This document shows, in pieces, positions 1 to 7,303 of a stretch of DNA of 64,000 nt (position 1 is the first letter of the stretch; the number at the start of each line of letters is the position of its first letter). Both the position numbers and the translations under genes were made by a program. The notes below the pieces were generated by a model that made no database searches, was not told where the DNA came from, and worked only from the letters and a program-made list of their open reading frames with translations. The DNA is from Ktedonobacter sp. SOSP1-85. GTDB taxonomy: Bacteria > Chloroflexota > Ktedonobacteria > Ktedonobacterales > Ktedonobacteraceae. The stretch is from NCBI RefSeq assembly GCF_016587415.1, contig NZ_BNJI01000001.1, positions 3,883,501-3,947,500 of the forward strand. The letters are read 5' to 3'.

Positions 1-155
1 CTGTAAGATTTTTTGAGGTAAAATTTGAAATATCTGTATTTGAGTTTTCTATGTAACTTCTGCTTGGGAGTTTGTGCAATTTTAAATCATAGTCGGCAGA
101 TGGCTCATTTTGCGGCATTGGTAAAACCCTTCTTAGCTTTAATTTTTACACATTT

Positions 156-896
156 TCAACCATTTTGCACTAAAATATTCAGAAACTCTTTAACAACCTT
201 GTCTGGTTCTTCCATGCATCGCTTAGCTTCGTAGCGTTCACAAACTCTTATACCATGGATTTTAAATAAGCGATCCCGGTTATGATCTTTTGCTGCGCTA
301 GTGTGGTAGGTTGCGCCGTCGATGTCTATAATACCCCATTTGCCTTTATAGCAGACCAGAAAGTCAGGCTCTCTATTTATCCTTTGATGTGGACCACCAA
401 GTCTAGCCATACAATTAGGGAAGAAAAGTATTCCTAGCTTGTCTAATTCTTCGGCTATCTGGATTTCAACGGGAGATCTGAAATGTAAACCTGTTCCCTT
501 CCATTCGTGTGTAGGAGTGTTATTTATGGGTTTGCATTGATTAGGAGATTTTCGTTCTTGGATTGCTTCTAATAGCTTTGCTTCCCAGTCTATGCCCAAA
601 TCTGGGTAAGCTATTTTTGCGCTGACGTATATGTCATCAAATCCTGTATTTTCTACGGCCTTAAAAGCGTCTAAAATTTGATGAAATATGTTACCTTCGC
701 TCATTATAAGATCGTATATGGCCCGATTTCCTTTTAGTGAGAATATCAATGTAGAAGCGTAGTCATTAGTTAGAATGTCAATCTCACTAGCAAATAAGAA
801 ACTCGCTGCTTCGATCTCTTGTCCTTCAATAAGGTACATTATTGCATCAGATTTTATTTTCTGAACATTGAAATTTGTATCTTCTTCGTTTGCCAT
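156..896 (-). CDS. DUF559-like PD-(D/E)XK nuclease-fold protein
   Basis: Protein of 246 residues. The N-terminal half has no recognised motif. The C-terminal half (about 120-245) resembles a DUF559/very-short-patch-repair type fold: a helix with FRSPVEIQIAEELDKLG, then REPDFLV, then KWGIIDIDG, then a conserved-looking stretch with DRLFKIHGIRV. In such families the second acidic position is usually Glu (EVDG); here it is Asp (IDIDG), so catalysis is uncertain. Relationship is from memory of the family, not a search. I chose ATG at 896 because AGGAAA lies about 8 bases upstream; a GTG at 914 in the same frame has no ribosome site. Stands alone, transcribed leftwards, with a broken thiO-like gene behind it. 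Role (restriction, repair or neither) unknown. Confidence 0.6.
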   Translation of the reverse strand: MANEEDTNFNVQKIKSDAIMYLIEGQEIEAASFLFASEIDILTNDYASTLIFSLKGNRAIYDLIMSEGNIFHQILDAFKAVENTGFDDIYVSAKIAYPDLGIDWEAKLLEAIQERKSPNQCKPINNTPTHEWKGTGLHFRSPVEIQIAEELDKLGILFFPNCMARLGGPHQRINREPDFLVCYKGKWGIIDIDGATYHTSAAKDHNRDRLFKIHGIRVCERYEAKRCMEEPDKVVKEFLNILVQNG

Positions 897-928
897 GTTG
901 TTATTTCCTAGCACTGATCAAGGTGAGT

Positions 929-1729
929 TTATTTCGCCGTTTCTAGATTATAACGTGAAAATCGTTCTAAAGTAAATGATTGAATGATTTGTGGTATTTG
1001 ACTGATGGAAATAGTTTCTGTAATAGTTTGTCCTGTAATGGCGCTGAGAATGACTCCCACACTATTATGGCCTGTGGCAAGAATGACGTTTTTCCATTGA
1101 GGAGCTGGGCCGAGGATAGGGCGTGTATCTGGTGTTTTGGGGCGTAGTCCTGCCCATGCTGATGTGAATGTGCTTTGTGCTAAGCTTGGAATGAGTTTGC
1201 TTGTGGCGTTTTCTAGCCAGGCGATGCCTTTCTCTGTGACCTGGGTATCGAAGCCAGTATCTGCTTTTGTGGCTCCAACGATGGTGCTTTCTCCCTTGGG
1301 AGCAAGATAGGCTCCTTCCCCGAAGATGATATGCCGGAGCTGGTGGGTGGGTTGGCAGTAGGAAATGATTTCTCCTTTGAGGGGTGTAACTGGGATATCA
1401 AGATTGAGCCACTCTCCACACTGAGCTGCCCATGACCCTGCTGTGATGATGAGATATTTGCACGAGATTGACTGGCGGGCTGTGACTACCTCTGTAACTT
1501 GGTTGTCGTGATGCTGAAAGCCTATAACTTCTTCATGGGGATAGAAGATAGCTCCAAGTCTTTGAGCCGCCTGATAGTAAGCCTGGATGACTTGGGGGGC
1601 TTTGACCTGTGATTCTTCTGGGGCATAAATAGCTGCTAGAATGTGAGGGTCAAGCAGTGGTTCTTGTTTCCTGGCTTCGTTGCCGGTGGGATCTATCTGA
1701 AATTGATGGTACAGATCTTCGAGACTTTT
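929..1729 (-). pseudogene. 5'-truncated glycine oxidase / FAD-dependent amine oxidoreductase (thiO-like)
   Basis: An open frame of 266 codons without a usable start runs leftwards from base 1729 to a TAA at 929-931. Its translation matches the C-terminal two thirds of ThiO/DadA-type flavin oxidases: GEWLNLDIPVTPLKGEI, then GEGAYLAPKGESTIVGAT, then SAWAGLRPKTPDTRPILGP and the FAD-contacting ATGHNSVGVILS near the end. Known members are about 370 residues and begin with a GxGxxG nucleotide-binding fold; that part (roughly 100 residues) is absent. An in-frame TAA at 1730-1732 sits exactly where homology stops, followed by unrelated A/T-rich sequence, so a deletion or insertion removed the 5' end. 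ThiO oxidises glycine to the imine for thiazole synthesis; no other thiamin gene is in the window. Confidence 0.8.
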
Positions 1730-1862
1730 TTACCCTCGTGGAAAAAAAGTGTAGAAGCTAATTTTGCAGTACTTACTGTGCTAAGGCAAAAATTTAGTCA
1801 ATAAGACGGTTTTCATTTAACTGCGATTAGTTGAATTTAGATTTGTGAGGTGAAAGAGCAAA

Positions 1863-1898
1863 AAAATAAAGCCTGGAACGGGCTCCAGGCTTTATTTT
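1863..1898 (-). terminator. Terminator of the hicA-hicB pair
   Basis: 15-bp perfect stem (1863-1877 with 1884-1898) around a 6-base loop, A-rich on one flank and T-rich on the other, so it could work on either strand. It lies 12 bases after the hicB stop codon. Confidence 0.75.
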
Positions 1899-1910
1899 AA
1901 GCTGAATTAT

Positions 1911-2120
1911 TTATGCTGCGTAAATTCTTGGTGGTGGGAGCGTTTCACCATGCCGTTGTGCATCTTCTATCCACATTTCGAGGACTTCGAGTATATTTTC
2001 CATTGCTTCTTGGTAGGTATCTCCATGTGTTCTGACGTGTGGAAGTTCAGGAACGCTGGCAACAAAAATGTTGTCTCTTGGGTCCCATTGGATAGTGATG
2101 GAATAGTGATTAGTGTTCAT
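1911..2120 (-). CDS. hicB: HicB-family antitoxin
   Basis: Protein of 69 residues with the HicB/UPF0150 partial RNase-H fold: SITIQWDPRDNIFVASVPELP, then HGDTYQEAMENILEVLEMWIEDA. It is a short form without a visible C-terminal ribbon-helix-helix or HTH domain, so any promoter binding would need another route. The start overlaps the 3' end of hicA by 11 bases, which implies coupled translation and supports a toxin-antitoxin pair. HicB antitoxins bind and mask the HicA mRNA interferase. Confidence 0.85.
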   Translation of the reverse strand: MNTNHYSITIQWDPRDNIFVASVPELPHVRTHGDTYQEAMENILEVLEMWIEDAQRHGETLPPPRIYAA

Positions 2121-2322
2121 TGCGTTCTCTCACCTCTCTCAAGGCGTCTTCTACGTCTTCAATTTGGTAGTGCTTGGCGTCGTCTCCGTCGCCGCCTGAT
2201 AGGTTGACAAAGATAGTAGGGAATTGTGAATGTATCCACTTGGTATGGCTCCCTTTTCCAGGTCGCATAAGGAAGCCGGCTTTCTTAAGATCAGCTTTCA
2301 GTTGCCTGATTTTACGTGGCAT
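2110..2322 (-). CDS. hicA: HicA-family mRNA interferase toxin
   Basis: Protein of 70 residues with the double-stranded-RNA-binding-like HicA fold: KIRQLKADLKKAGF, then RPGKGSHTKW, which contains the family's catalytic histidine in GSH. HicA cleaves mRNA and tmRNA when not bound by HicB. Toxin first, antitoxin second is the common hic order. A relic of a second hicA with a very similar N-terminus lies at 9414-9512. Confidence 0.88.
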   Translation of the reverse strand: MPRKIRQLKADLKKAGFLMRPGKGSHTKWIHSQFPTIFVNLSGGDGDDAKHYQIEDVEDALREVRERNEH

Positions 2323-2351
2323 GGTTCCTTCCTAATCTATAATACCATATG

Positions 2352-3170
2352 CTACTTTCTATTTGAGCTACCTTCACCTCTGGTTATCTTCTGATATCCC
2401 TCTAAAAGCGGATGATGGCTTGTTTCTGTGTCTAACTCGAAGAATAAAGTTCCTTCAGTGGAGGGTAACAAACTTTCCTTAAAGCCGAGTTTTTGACTCA
2501 TTTCTATACCATCTGCTGTTCTGCTAGTGCCGAAAAGCTTTTTGAATTTGATACCTCTCTTGGCAAAGTCTTCTATAACATCGCTCATTCCTAGGACGAG
2601 GCGCATACCATATTGTTTAGGCTTAGGCACACCGTCTCTTACGGCGATCTCCAAGAAGACATATTCTAATGTTTCTCCTGGGGTAAATGGAAGAATATCA
2701 TCTAGTGTGATGATAGCTGATGCTCTTTTACCTGTTGTTTTGAGTTCCTCTACGGCTTTTGTAGTTACAGGCATAAAGGTGACATATCCCACCACAACAT
2801 CCATGTATTTTAGGACATAGAAGATATCTGGGTTTCTCTTATATCTAGCCAGCCGCATTTCATAAGGATATGTGCCTCTGGTTCCCCATAAGCTAACTGC
2901 TAGATCATAGATGCCTTGTACATCGGCTTCTTTTGCTTTCTCAAAGGTTGTCGTGTCTGCTGCATATTGAATTGTGAAGAGCTCTCTTGCTTTTGCTAAG
3001 TCATCTACTGCGGCTTTGAGATAAAAAGCATCACTTTTCCCAGGTTCTACGAATTTTTTTATTGTGCCTTTTTCTACCCAATCATAGAATGTCGATCTAG
3101 GCACGCCTAATCTTTTAATGGCTTGTGATGCGTTGTAAAAACCTGCCGGTATTTTGGTTGACCTACCCAT
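2352..3170 (-). CDS. HTH (MerR/excisionase-like) protein with GNAT acetyltransferase-like domain
   Basis: Protein of 272 residues. Residues about 10-60 form a MerR/HTH_17-type helix-turn-helix (NASQAIKRLGVPRSTFYDWVEKGTI). Residues about 75-240 look like a GNAT fold, with a central strand YVFLEIAV, a following helix QYGMRLVLGMSDVIEDFAKRG and a terminal MSQKLGFKE segment typical of the GNAT C-terminus. Substrate unknown. Its upstream region carries three copies of one box and a palindrome, so self-regulation is plausible. It is divergent from the integrative-element operon beginning at 3564 and could control it. Stands 29 bases before hicA but reads as a separate unit. Confidence 0.6.
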   Translation of the reverse strand: MGRSTKIPAGFYNASQAIKRLGVPRSTFYDWVEKGTIKKFVEPGKSDAFYLKAAVDDLAKARELFTIQYAADTTTFEKAKEADVQGIYDLAVSLWGTRGTYPYEMRLARYKRNPDIFYVLKYMDVVVGYVTFMPVTTKAVEELKTTGKRASAIITLDDILPFTPGETLEYVFLEIAVRDGVPKPKQYGMRLVLGMSDVIEDFAKRGIKFKKLFGTSRTADGIEMSQKLGFKESLLPSTEGTLFFELDTETSHHPLLEGYQKITRGEGSSNRK

Positions 3171-3183
3171 TTATGGCTCCCTC

Positions 3184-3309
3184 TTGTCCTGATTGGACAA
3201 TTGTACTTCACAGATATTATAACAGATGAAATCAATGGATAATTTGGACAATTAGACATTGACTTTTGTGGTCTGGTTGGATATAATCTTGGTAGACATT
3301 TGGACAATT
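3184..3309 (-). promoter_or_regulatory. Promoter/operator region with three TTGGACAATT boxes
   Basis: TTGGACAATT occurs exactly at 3193-3202, 3244-3253 and 3300-3309. The first box is also half of the palindrome TTGTCC-N5-GGACAA (3184-3200), 14 bases before the ATG at 3170. A TATAAT -10 hexamer for the leftward gene lies at 3216-3221, between boxes one and two, so box two falls over the -35 position. The layout fits repression by a protein binding at several sites, probably the neighbouring HTH protein (inference). Confidence 0.6.
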
Positions 3310-3563
3310 CGGACTTTTGTTTGGTCCGGCATAAGCACATTAACAACTGAATACCCTATGGTTGCATCTCGGAGAGGCAGGTTGACGTGTCCCGCTCTCC
3401 ATAGAGGCGGCGGTGTAGTGGCAGTTGCGTTGCTCGGAGGTGGGTGTGTGGGTCGTGCTGTCTAAGCGGATTGCGCTGTTGATGTGAGAGGGCCAATGCT
3501 GAAGAGGTAACTTATAGGGGCTGGCGAAAGTCGTTGTTTAAACGCGGTGTTTTGAGGTGATGA

Positions 3564-3866
3564 ATGAACTTCATGGAAGGTATGAGGCAACGTCAAGAGG
3601 CGAATACCGCTTCAAAGCAGGAGGCTATAGCACAAGCGCGTGCTGTATGGCTTGGTCATTGGGTTGTGTTTGAGAACGCGACTTTGGCGCGTTTCTTTCC
3701 TGGTTCGACGATTCCAGGCTCCAATACGCTTTATGGTGGGGTTCTCCAGGTCACTGATGATGGGCAGGTTCAGATTGTTTATGCCTATAAAGACAATGGC
3801 GAACCCATTTGCCTATGGACTGATGTTTTTTCTCTAGGCGTGCGTTATCACCTGATGCAGCTGTAG
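3564..3866 (+). CDS. Small conserved-looking protein of the integrative element (paralogue of 6825-7085)
   Basis: Protein of 100 residues, function not recognised. The core WLGHWVVFENATLARF...LYGGVLQVTDDGQVQIVYAY lines up with WLGQSVFFDV...QYGRVLSISDEGDFFIEVFS in the protein at 6825-7085: a basic helix followed by what reads as a small beta barrel. A GAGGTG site precedes the ATG by only 4 bases; the ATG at 3573 (same frame) is a possible alternative. The leader carries GTTTAAAC (3536-3543), also present before the paralogue. First gene of the plus-strand element module. Confidence 0.6.
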   Translation: MNFMEGMRQRQEANTASKQEAIAQARAVWLGHWVVFENATLARFFPGSTIPGSNTLYGGVLQVTDDGQVQIVYAYKDNGEPICLWTDVFSLGVRYHLMQL

Positions 3867-4002
3867 ATGCTATGAAAATGCTGGCCAGGATCTGCAACAT
3901 CCTAAACCAGCTTTTGAGATGTCCTGAGACTTGCTTAGACTCTCTGTTTCATTATGCATGGCAGAGGGTTGAGCTGTCAACGAAGAAAGGGAGTTCAATT
4001 CG

Positions 4003-4968
4003 ATGATAGCGACGACTTCTGATGATTGTGACGTGTCTTTGATGGCGAAAGATCAGTATATACGTGATGTGCATTGGACGGAATCTCTCTCTGCTGAAGA
4101 AGAGGCCAAATTAGTGTTACGTGTTCATCGGGGCCGACTGGAGCAATTGAAGCCAGAACCGAATCAATGGTATCTCTCTTTAGCAAAGCATGCACGTGAT
4201 GCCTTGATCGAAGCCTATCAGCCTGATATGCTGGATATCGCTTATAAGCTTATTCGTCCTTTGAAGAGCCTGGAGTTGCTTGATCTGGTTCAAGAGGGAA
4301 CCCTTGGATTGATGCATGTGTTAGACCAAAGTAAGTTTTTTCATGCACCTTCTGTGAGTCCAAGAGAGTTTCGGCTCTATGCGTGCGAATGTATTCGATG
4401 TAGTATGCGTGGCGCGGTACGTGCCTCTGATGGGATGATTCGTATTCCGAAGTCGATGCTGGTACTGGTCAATAAGTTTCGTGATACGGGCCGTGCGTTA
4501 TCCCTCGAATTAGGTCGGGTACCAACAACGAGTGAGATAGCAATGAGGATGGGTGTGAGCGAGGAGCGGGCGTGTGAATTGGCGGCGTATACCAGGTGTC
4601 GGTCGGTGGATAGCATAGAGAAGCTGCTTGAGGATGATGGGGATGGTGAGACGATAGGTGGGGATCGCATACAGTTTGTTGGTTTGTTTGAGCAGTATGT
4701 AGAAACCGAGAAGCGTCGGCATCGTGAGCTTGATGAAGCGTTGAGCCGTGTGATTGAAAACGATTTATCAAGACGGCAGCGGGAAGTGGTGACGTTGCGT
4801 TATGGGTTTGCTGAGCATGCTGGGAATGGGTTATCAATTTCACAAGTGGCGGCGCAACTGGGAATAGGAGATGCGCAAGTGTGGAAATGTGAACGTGTGG
4901 CAAAGGAAAAGTTACAGCGGTCACTTGCTCCTATGATGGCGATAGCACAGGAAGAGTTGACAGCGTAA
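4003..4968 (+). CDS. RNA polymerase sigma factor, sigma-70 family
   Basis: Protein of 321 residues. Region 2 spans about 65-150 (LIEAYQPDMLDIAYKLI, then LLDLVQEGTLGLMHVLD, which is the core-binding 2.1/2.2 segment, then FRLYACECIRCSMRG). Region 3 is about 155-215 (LSLELGRVPTTSEIAMRMGVS), and region 4 about 250-315 (LSRRQREVVTLRYGF, then LSISQVAAQLGIGDAQVWKCE as the HTH). There is no region 1.1. AAAGGGAG lies 8 bases upstream of the ATG. Its position between small element genes and the replication initiator implies the element carries its own promoter-specificity factor, perhaps for its replication or excision genes (inference). Confidence 0.88.
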   Translation: MIATTSDDCDVSLMAKDQYIRDVHWTESLSAEEEAKLVLRVHRGRLEQLKPEPNQWYLSLAKHARDALIEAYQPDMLDIAYKLIRPLKSLELLDLVQEGTLGLMHVLDQSKFFHAPSVSPREFRLYACECIRCSMRGAVRASDGMIRIPKSMLVLVNKFRDTGRALSLELGRVPTTSEIAMRMGVSEERACELAAYTRCRSVDSIEKLLEDDGDGETIGGDRIQFVGLFEQYVETEKRRHRELDEALSRVIENDLSRRQREVVTLRYGFAEHAGNGLSISQVAAQLGIGDAQVWKCERVAKEKLQRSLAPMMAIAQEELTA

Positions 4969-5679
4969 ACGAGCAATAAGAAAAGCTGATAGATGGAAGA
5001 GGTTGTGATGTGATGAAAATGGTGTGGGGCGGCTTGTGGCGGGTGTTTATAGCGTGTTGATGAGACGGTCAAGAGACGTTTTTTTGAGGAGTGGCTTTGT
5101 GGTGGTCGAAGCGGTTGTTAAGGCGTCTGTATGACCGTCTCAGTGCGTGTATGAGGCTATTGGTGTTGTGGAAAGCCGATTTGAGCGTATTTTTAATCAT
5201 ATTTGGCGTGTAGAGAGAAGAGAAGTATAAGCATAGACTTACGCGTCTTCTTGCGGGCGTGTCGTGCAATAGCGGTGCGTGTTACGAAATTCTCCCCAAC
5301 CTGTCAAGCGGTGAAACTCACCGTTTAAACGTTCGGACGCTGCGGTACTCCCCCTCTTTTTCCTTTCGGGCGCAAAAGAAAACCCACGGATGTGACGCGG
5401 TTGTCAAGGCGGGTTCCCTTTAGGGTGCCTTGACAAGCAAGAGGGGTGGTGGTGCGGGTGGGGAGGGTCACATCCGGCACAATCGGACACGCCCGAAAGG
5501 GAAGAGAGGGGGGGTGTCTCCTGTGCGCGGGATGCAGCGGAGCGTGCGGCGGGCTGCGGCGAAGCCGCGAGGCCGACAGCCCGCGCACTAGGGTCTTCAC
5601 TTGACCCTAATAAGGATAACTCACACAAGCATGAAACGCTGAATGGTTGTTAGGTGGAAGCTGAGAGGAGTCAACGAGT
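4969..5679. other. 711-bp gene-free zone, candidate replication origin of the element
   Basis: No convincing coding frame. Contains a 10-bp inverted repeat GAGACGGTCA (5062-5071) / TGACCGTCTC (5132-5141); GTTTAAAC at 5323-5330; three concentric inverted repeats at 5362-5500 (separate entry); a G-rich stretch at 5437-5520; and a 7-bp hairpin TAGGGTC/GACCCTA near 5589-5610 shortly before the rep gene. Rolling-circle elements usually keep their double- and single-strand origins next to rep, so this is the likely place; no nick site can be named from sequence alone. Confidence 0.45.
5362..5500. repeat. Three concentric inverted repeats (candidate dso/sso cruciform)
   Basis: Outer arms CCTTTCGGGCG (5362-5372) and CGCCCGAAAGG (5490-5500); middle arms CGGATGTGAC (5387-5396) and GTCACATCCG (5467-5476); inner arms TTGTCAAGGC (5401-5410) and GCCTTGACAA (5427-5436), with a CCC/GGG mini-stem in the inner loop. 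All three are perfect and properly nested, giving one extended branched foldback about 180 bases before the rep start codon. Confidence 0.65.
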
Positions 5680-6780
5680 ATGAAACGACCTGGGTATATG
5701 CCAACGGTAGAGGAACGTGTGGAGTGGCATTTGGAAGATGGAACCGATACGCTGTATTGCTGCCCTGATGCCTGGGCGCTGCGGCATCGCTTTGTGAACA
5801 GAGATACAGGCGAAGTCAGACGTGCGAGGTGCGATAAGTGGACCTGCTTGTATTGTGGGCCTCGCAAGGTAGATATGTGGCGTCAAGTGATTGCGGAAGC
5901 TGAGCCGACCTTGCATATTGTCTTGACGAAGGCAGGCAATACGATGGAAGAGGCATCGCGTGCTTTGACGACGTGGGTGCAGGCGTTGCGGCGTGGGTCA
6001 AAAGGGATTGGACATGACCATATCGGTGCTCGGCCTGCCTTTCATATTGAGTACCTGGGCGTTTCTGAGGAACATAAGAACTTTGAAGAGAATGGTTTCC
6101 ACTGGCATTTGCTGGTCAAGGGTGCTGATTTTATCCCACAGGAGTATCTTGTGGCTTGCTGGCAGTCAGCGACAAAGGGACGTGCAAGTTGGGTGTGGGT
6201 AACGGCGGTGAATAATACGCGAGCAATTGGCTATGTTACAAAGTACCTGACCAAGGATATCACGCGAGAACGCAAAGGACAGAAGACAATTGTACGCGAG
6301 GGTTTAATCATGCGGGTAGGCGAGAATGGGCAACTCGTCGAGGATCGTGAGCAGGTAGAGGCGCTGGTGGAAAGTAAAGCGCGTCGTATCCGCTATTCAC
6401 GTGGCTTTTTCCCTGAACCAACGAAAGCGATACGGGCGCGGTTGTTCTCTCGCTCTGAGGAGAACGGTGACGCGATAGAGGTGATAGAGGAGGTAACGAC
6501 TGAGGACAATGAGACGCTTTTTCCTGAACTGAGCAAGGCTCCTACTGAGACTGAGGAGACAGAGGTCAGCGAGAGCCAGGAGGAGCCAGAGGTACAGGTG
6601 TCTGAATGGAAGCTGCAAGAGGTTGCGGAGTTCACGCGAGATGTGCAGGTGTATCGTCAACGCCGACGAAAGGCGCTCGAAGAGGCGATACGTGAGCGTG
6701 ATGGAACTGGGAGGTATGTGTCAAGGCGTGTGCTTGGGTTGTGGGAATATCAACGTTCTCAACTGCGCTTGGCTTGTTAG
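5680..6780 (+). CDS. HUH-type rolling-circle replication initiator (Rep)
   Basis: Protein of 366 residues. The HUH motif is H141-W-H143 in GFHWHLLVKG, preceded by a strand FHIEYLGVSE. The nicking-tyrosine helix is in AIGYVTKYLTK (Y185, K188, Y189, K192), matching the YxxK type of motif 3. A cysteine cluster C51/C56/C59 near the N-terminus may bind zinc. The C-terminal third (about 265-366) is acidic then basic and probably non-catalytic. Such proteins nick one strand at the origin and stay covalently bound to the 5' end. AGAGGAG precedes the ATG. The upstream 0.7 kb holds nested inverted repeats. Together with the downstream Xis and Int this defines an integrating, rolling-circle-replicating element. 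Confidence 0.8.
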   Translation: MKRPGYMPTVEERVEWHLEDGTDTLYCCPDAWALRHRFVNRDTGEVRRARCDKWTCLYCGPRKVDMWRQVIAEAEPTLHIVLTKAGNTMEEASRALTTWVQALRRGSKGIGHDHIGARPAFHIEYLGVSEEHKNFEENGFHWHLLVKGADFIPQEYLVACWQSATKGRASWVWVTAVNNTRAIGYVTKYLTKDITRERKGQKTIVREGLIMRVGENGQLVEDREQVEALVESKARRIRYSRGFFPEPTKAIRARLFSRSEENGDAIEVIEEVTTEDNETLFPELSKAPTETEETEVSESQEEPEVQVSEWKLQEVAEFTRDVQVYRQRRRKALEEAIRERDGTGRYVSRRVLGLWEYQRSQLRLAC

Positions 6781-6824
6781 TGGTGAAAGTCAGTGTTTAA
6801 ACGCATTGTTTGAAGGGTGGTTGT

Positions 6825-7085
6825 ATGGGTAAAGCTTCACAAAGGCGAAAAGAGGCGGTGCGATGGCGTGAAATAGTGCACCTGCTTCGTCAAAAATGGC
6901 TTGGTCAATCGGTCTTCTTCGATGTTGGCCAGGGTCAAGGTGTGCAGTATGGGCGAGTGCTGAGCATTTCTGATGAGGGGGATTTCTTCATTGAAGTGTT
7001 CTCGGCTTCTGGTGAGCGTGTTTCTCTGGTGGCTATGTCTCCTGGATATGTGGAACGGCTTTTAAGTCTGGTTGGAGGTGTTTGA
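6825..7085 (+). CDS. Small element protein, paralogue of 3564-3866
   Basis: Protein of 86 residues, function unknown. Basic N-terminus (GKASQRRKEAVRWREIV) followed by a strand-rich segment similar to the protein at 3564-3866. ATG at 6825 has AAGGG 7 bases upstream. Its leader (6781-6824) repeats the layout of the other copy's leader, including GTTTAAAC at 6795-6802. The stop codon shares one base with the start of the excisionase gene (TGATG). Confidence 0.6.
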   Translation: MGKASQRRKEAVRWREIVHLLRQKWLGQSVFFDVGQGQGVQYGRVLSISDEGDFFIEVFSASGERVSLVAMSPGYVERLLSLVGGV

Positions 7086-7291
7086 TGGCTCGTCGTAAAA
7101 GAGTTTCTACTGCACAACCTGTATTGCTGAGTGTGGTGGATGTTGCTGTTATGCTCGGTGTTTGCCGGACTACAGTTTACAAGTACATCTATCAGGAGGG
7201 TTTATCTTCTATGCGGCTGCGTGGTGTGCGTCGTATTCGTGTAGATGATCTTCATGAGTGGCTCAAGTCTCATGAAGATATGACTGCATAA
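7085..7291 (+). CDS. Excisionase-like helix-turn-helix protein
   Basis: Protein of 68 residues with a single MerR/HTH_17 (excisionase-type) domain: LLSVVDVAVMLGVCRTTVYKYIYQEGL, then RRIRVDDLHEWLKSH. Begins within the stop of the preceding gene and ends 12 bases before the integrase start, so it is translated with both. Xis proteins bend att DNA and set the direction of integrase recombination; some also act as repressors. Confidence 0.8.
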   Translation: MARRKRVSTAQPVLLSVVDVAVMLGVCRTTVYKYIYQEGLSSMRLRGVRRIRVDDLHEWLKSHEDMTA

Positions 7292-7303
7292 GGAGGTGAT
7301 TTT

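Noticed and set aside
3259..3465. 68-codon plus-strand frame in the HTH promoter region
   Set aside because: Lies over the repeated operator boxes, lacks a ribosome site and reads as low-complexity sequence.
4469..5072. Several minus-strand frames across the sigma factor gene and after it
   Set aside because: Rich in H, T, S and P, typical of shadows; the sense frame encodes sigma regions 2 to 4.
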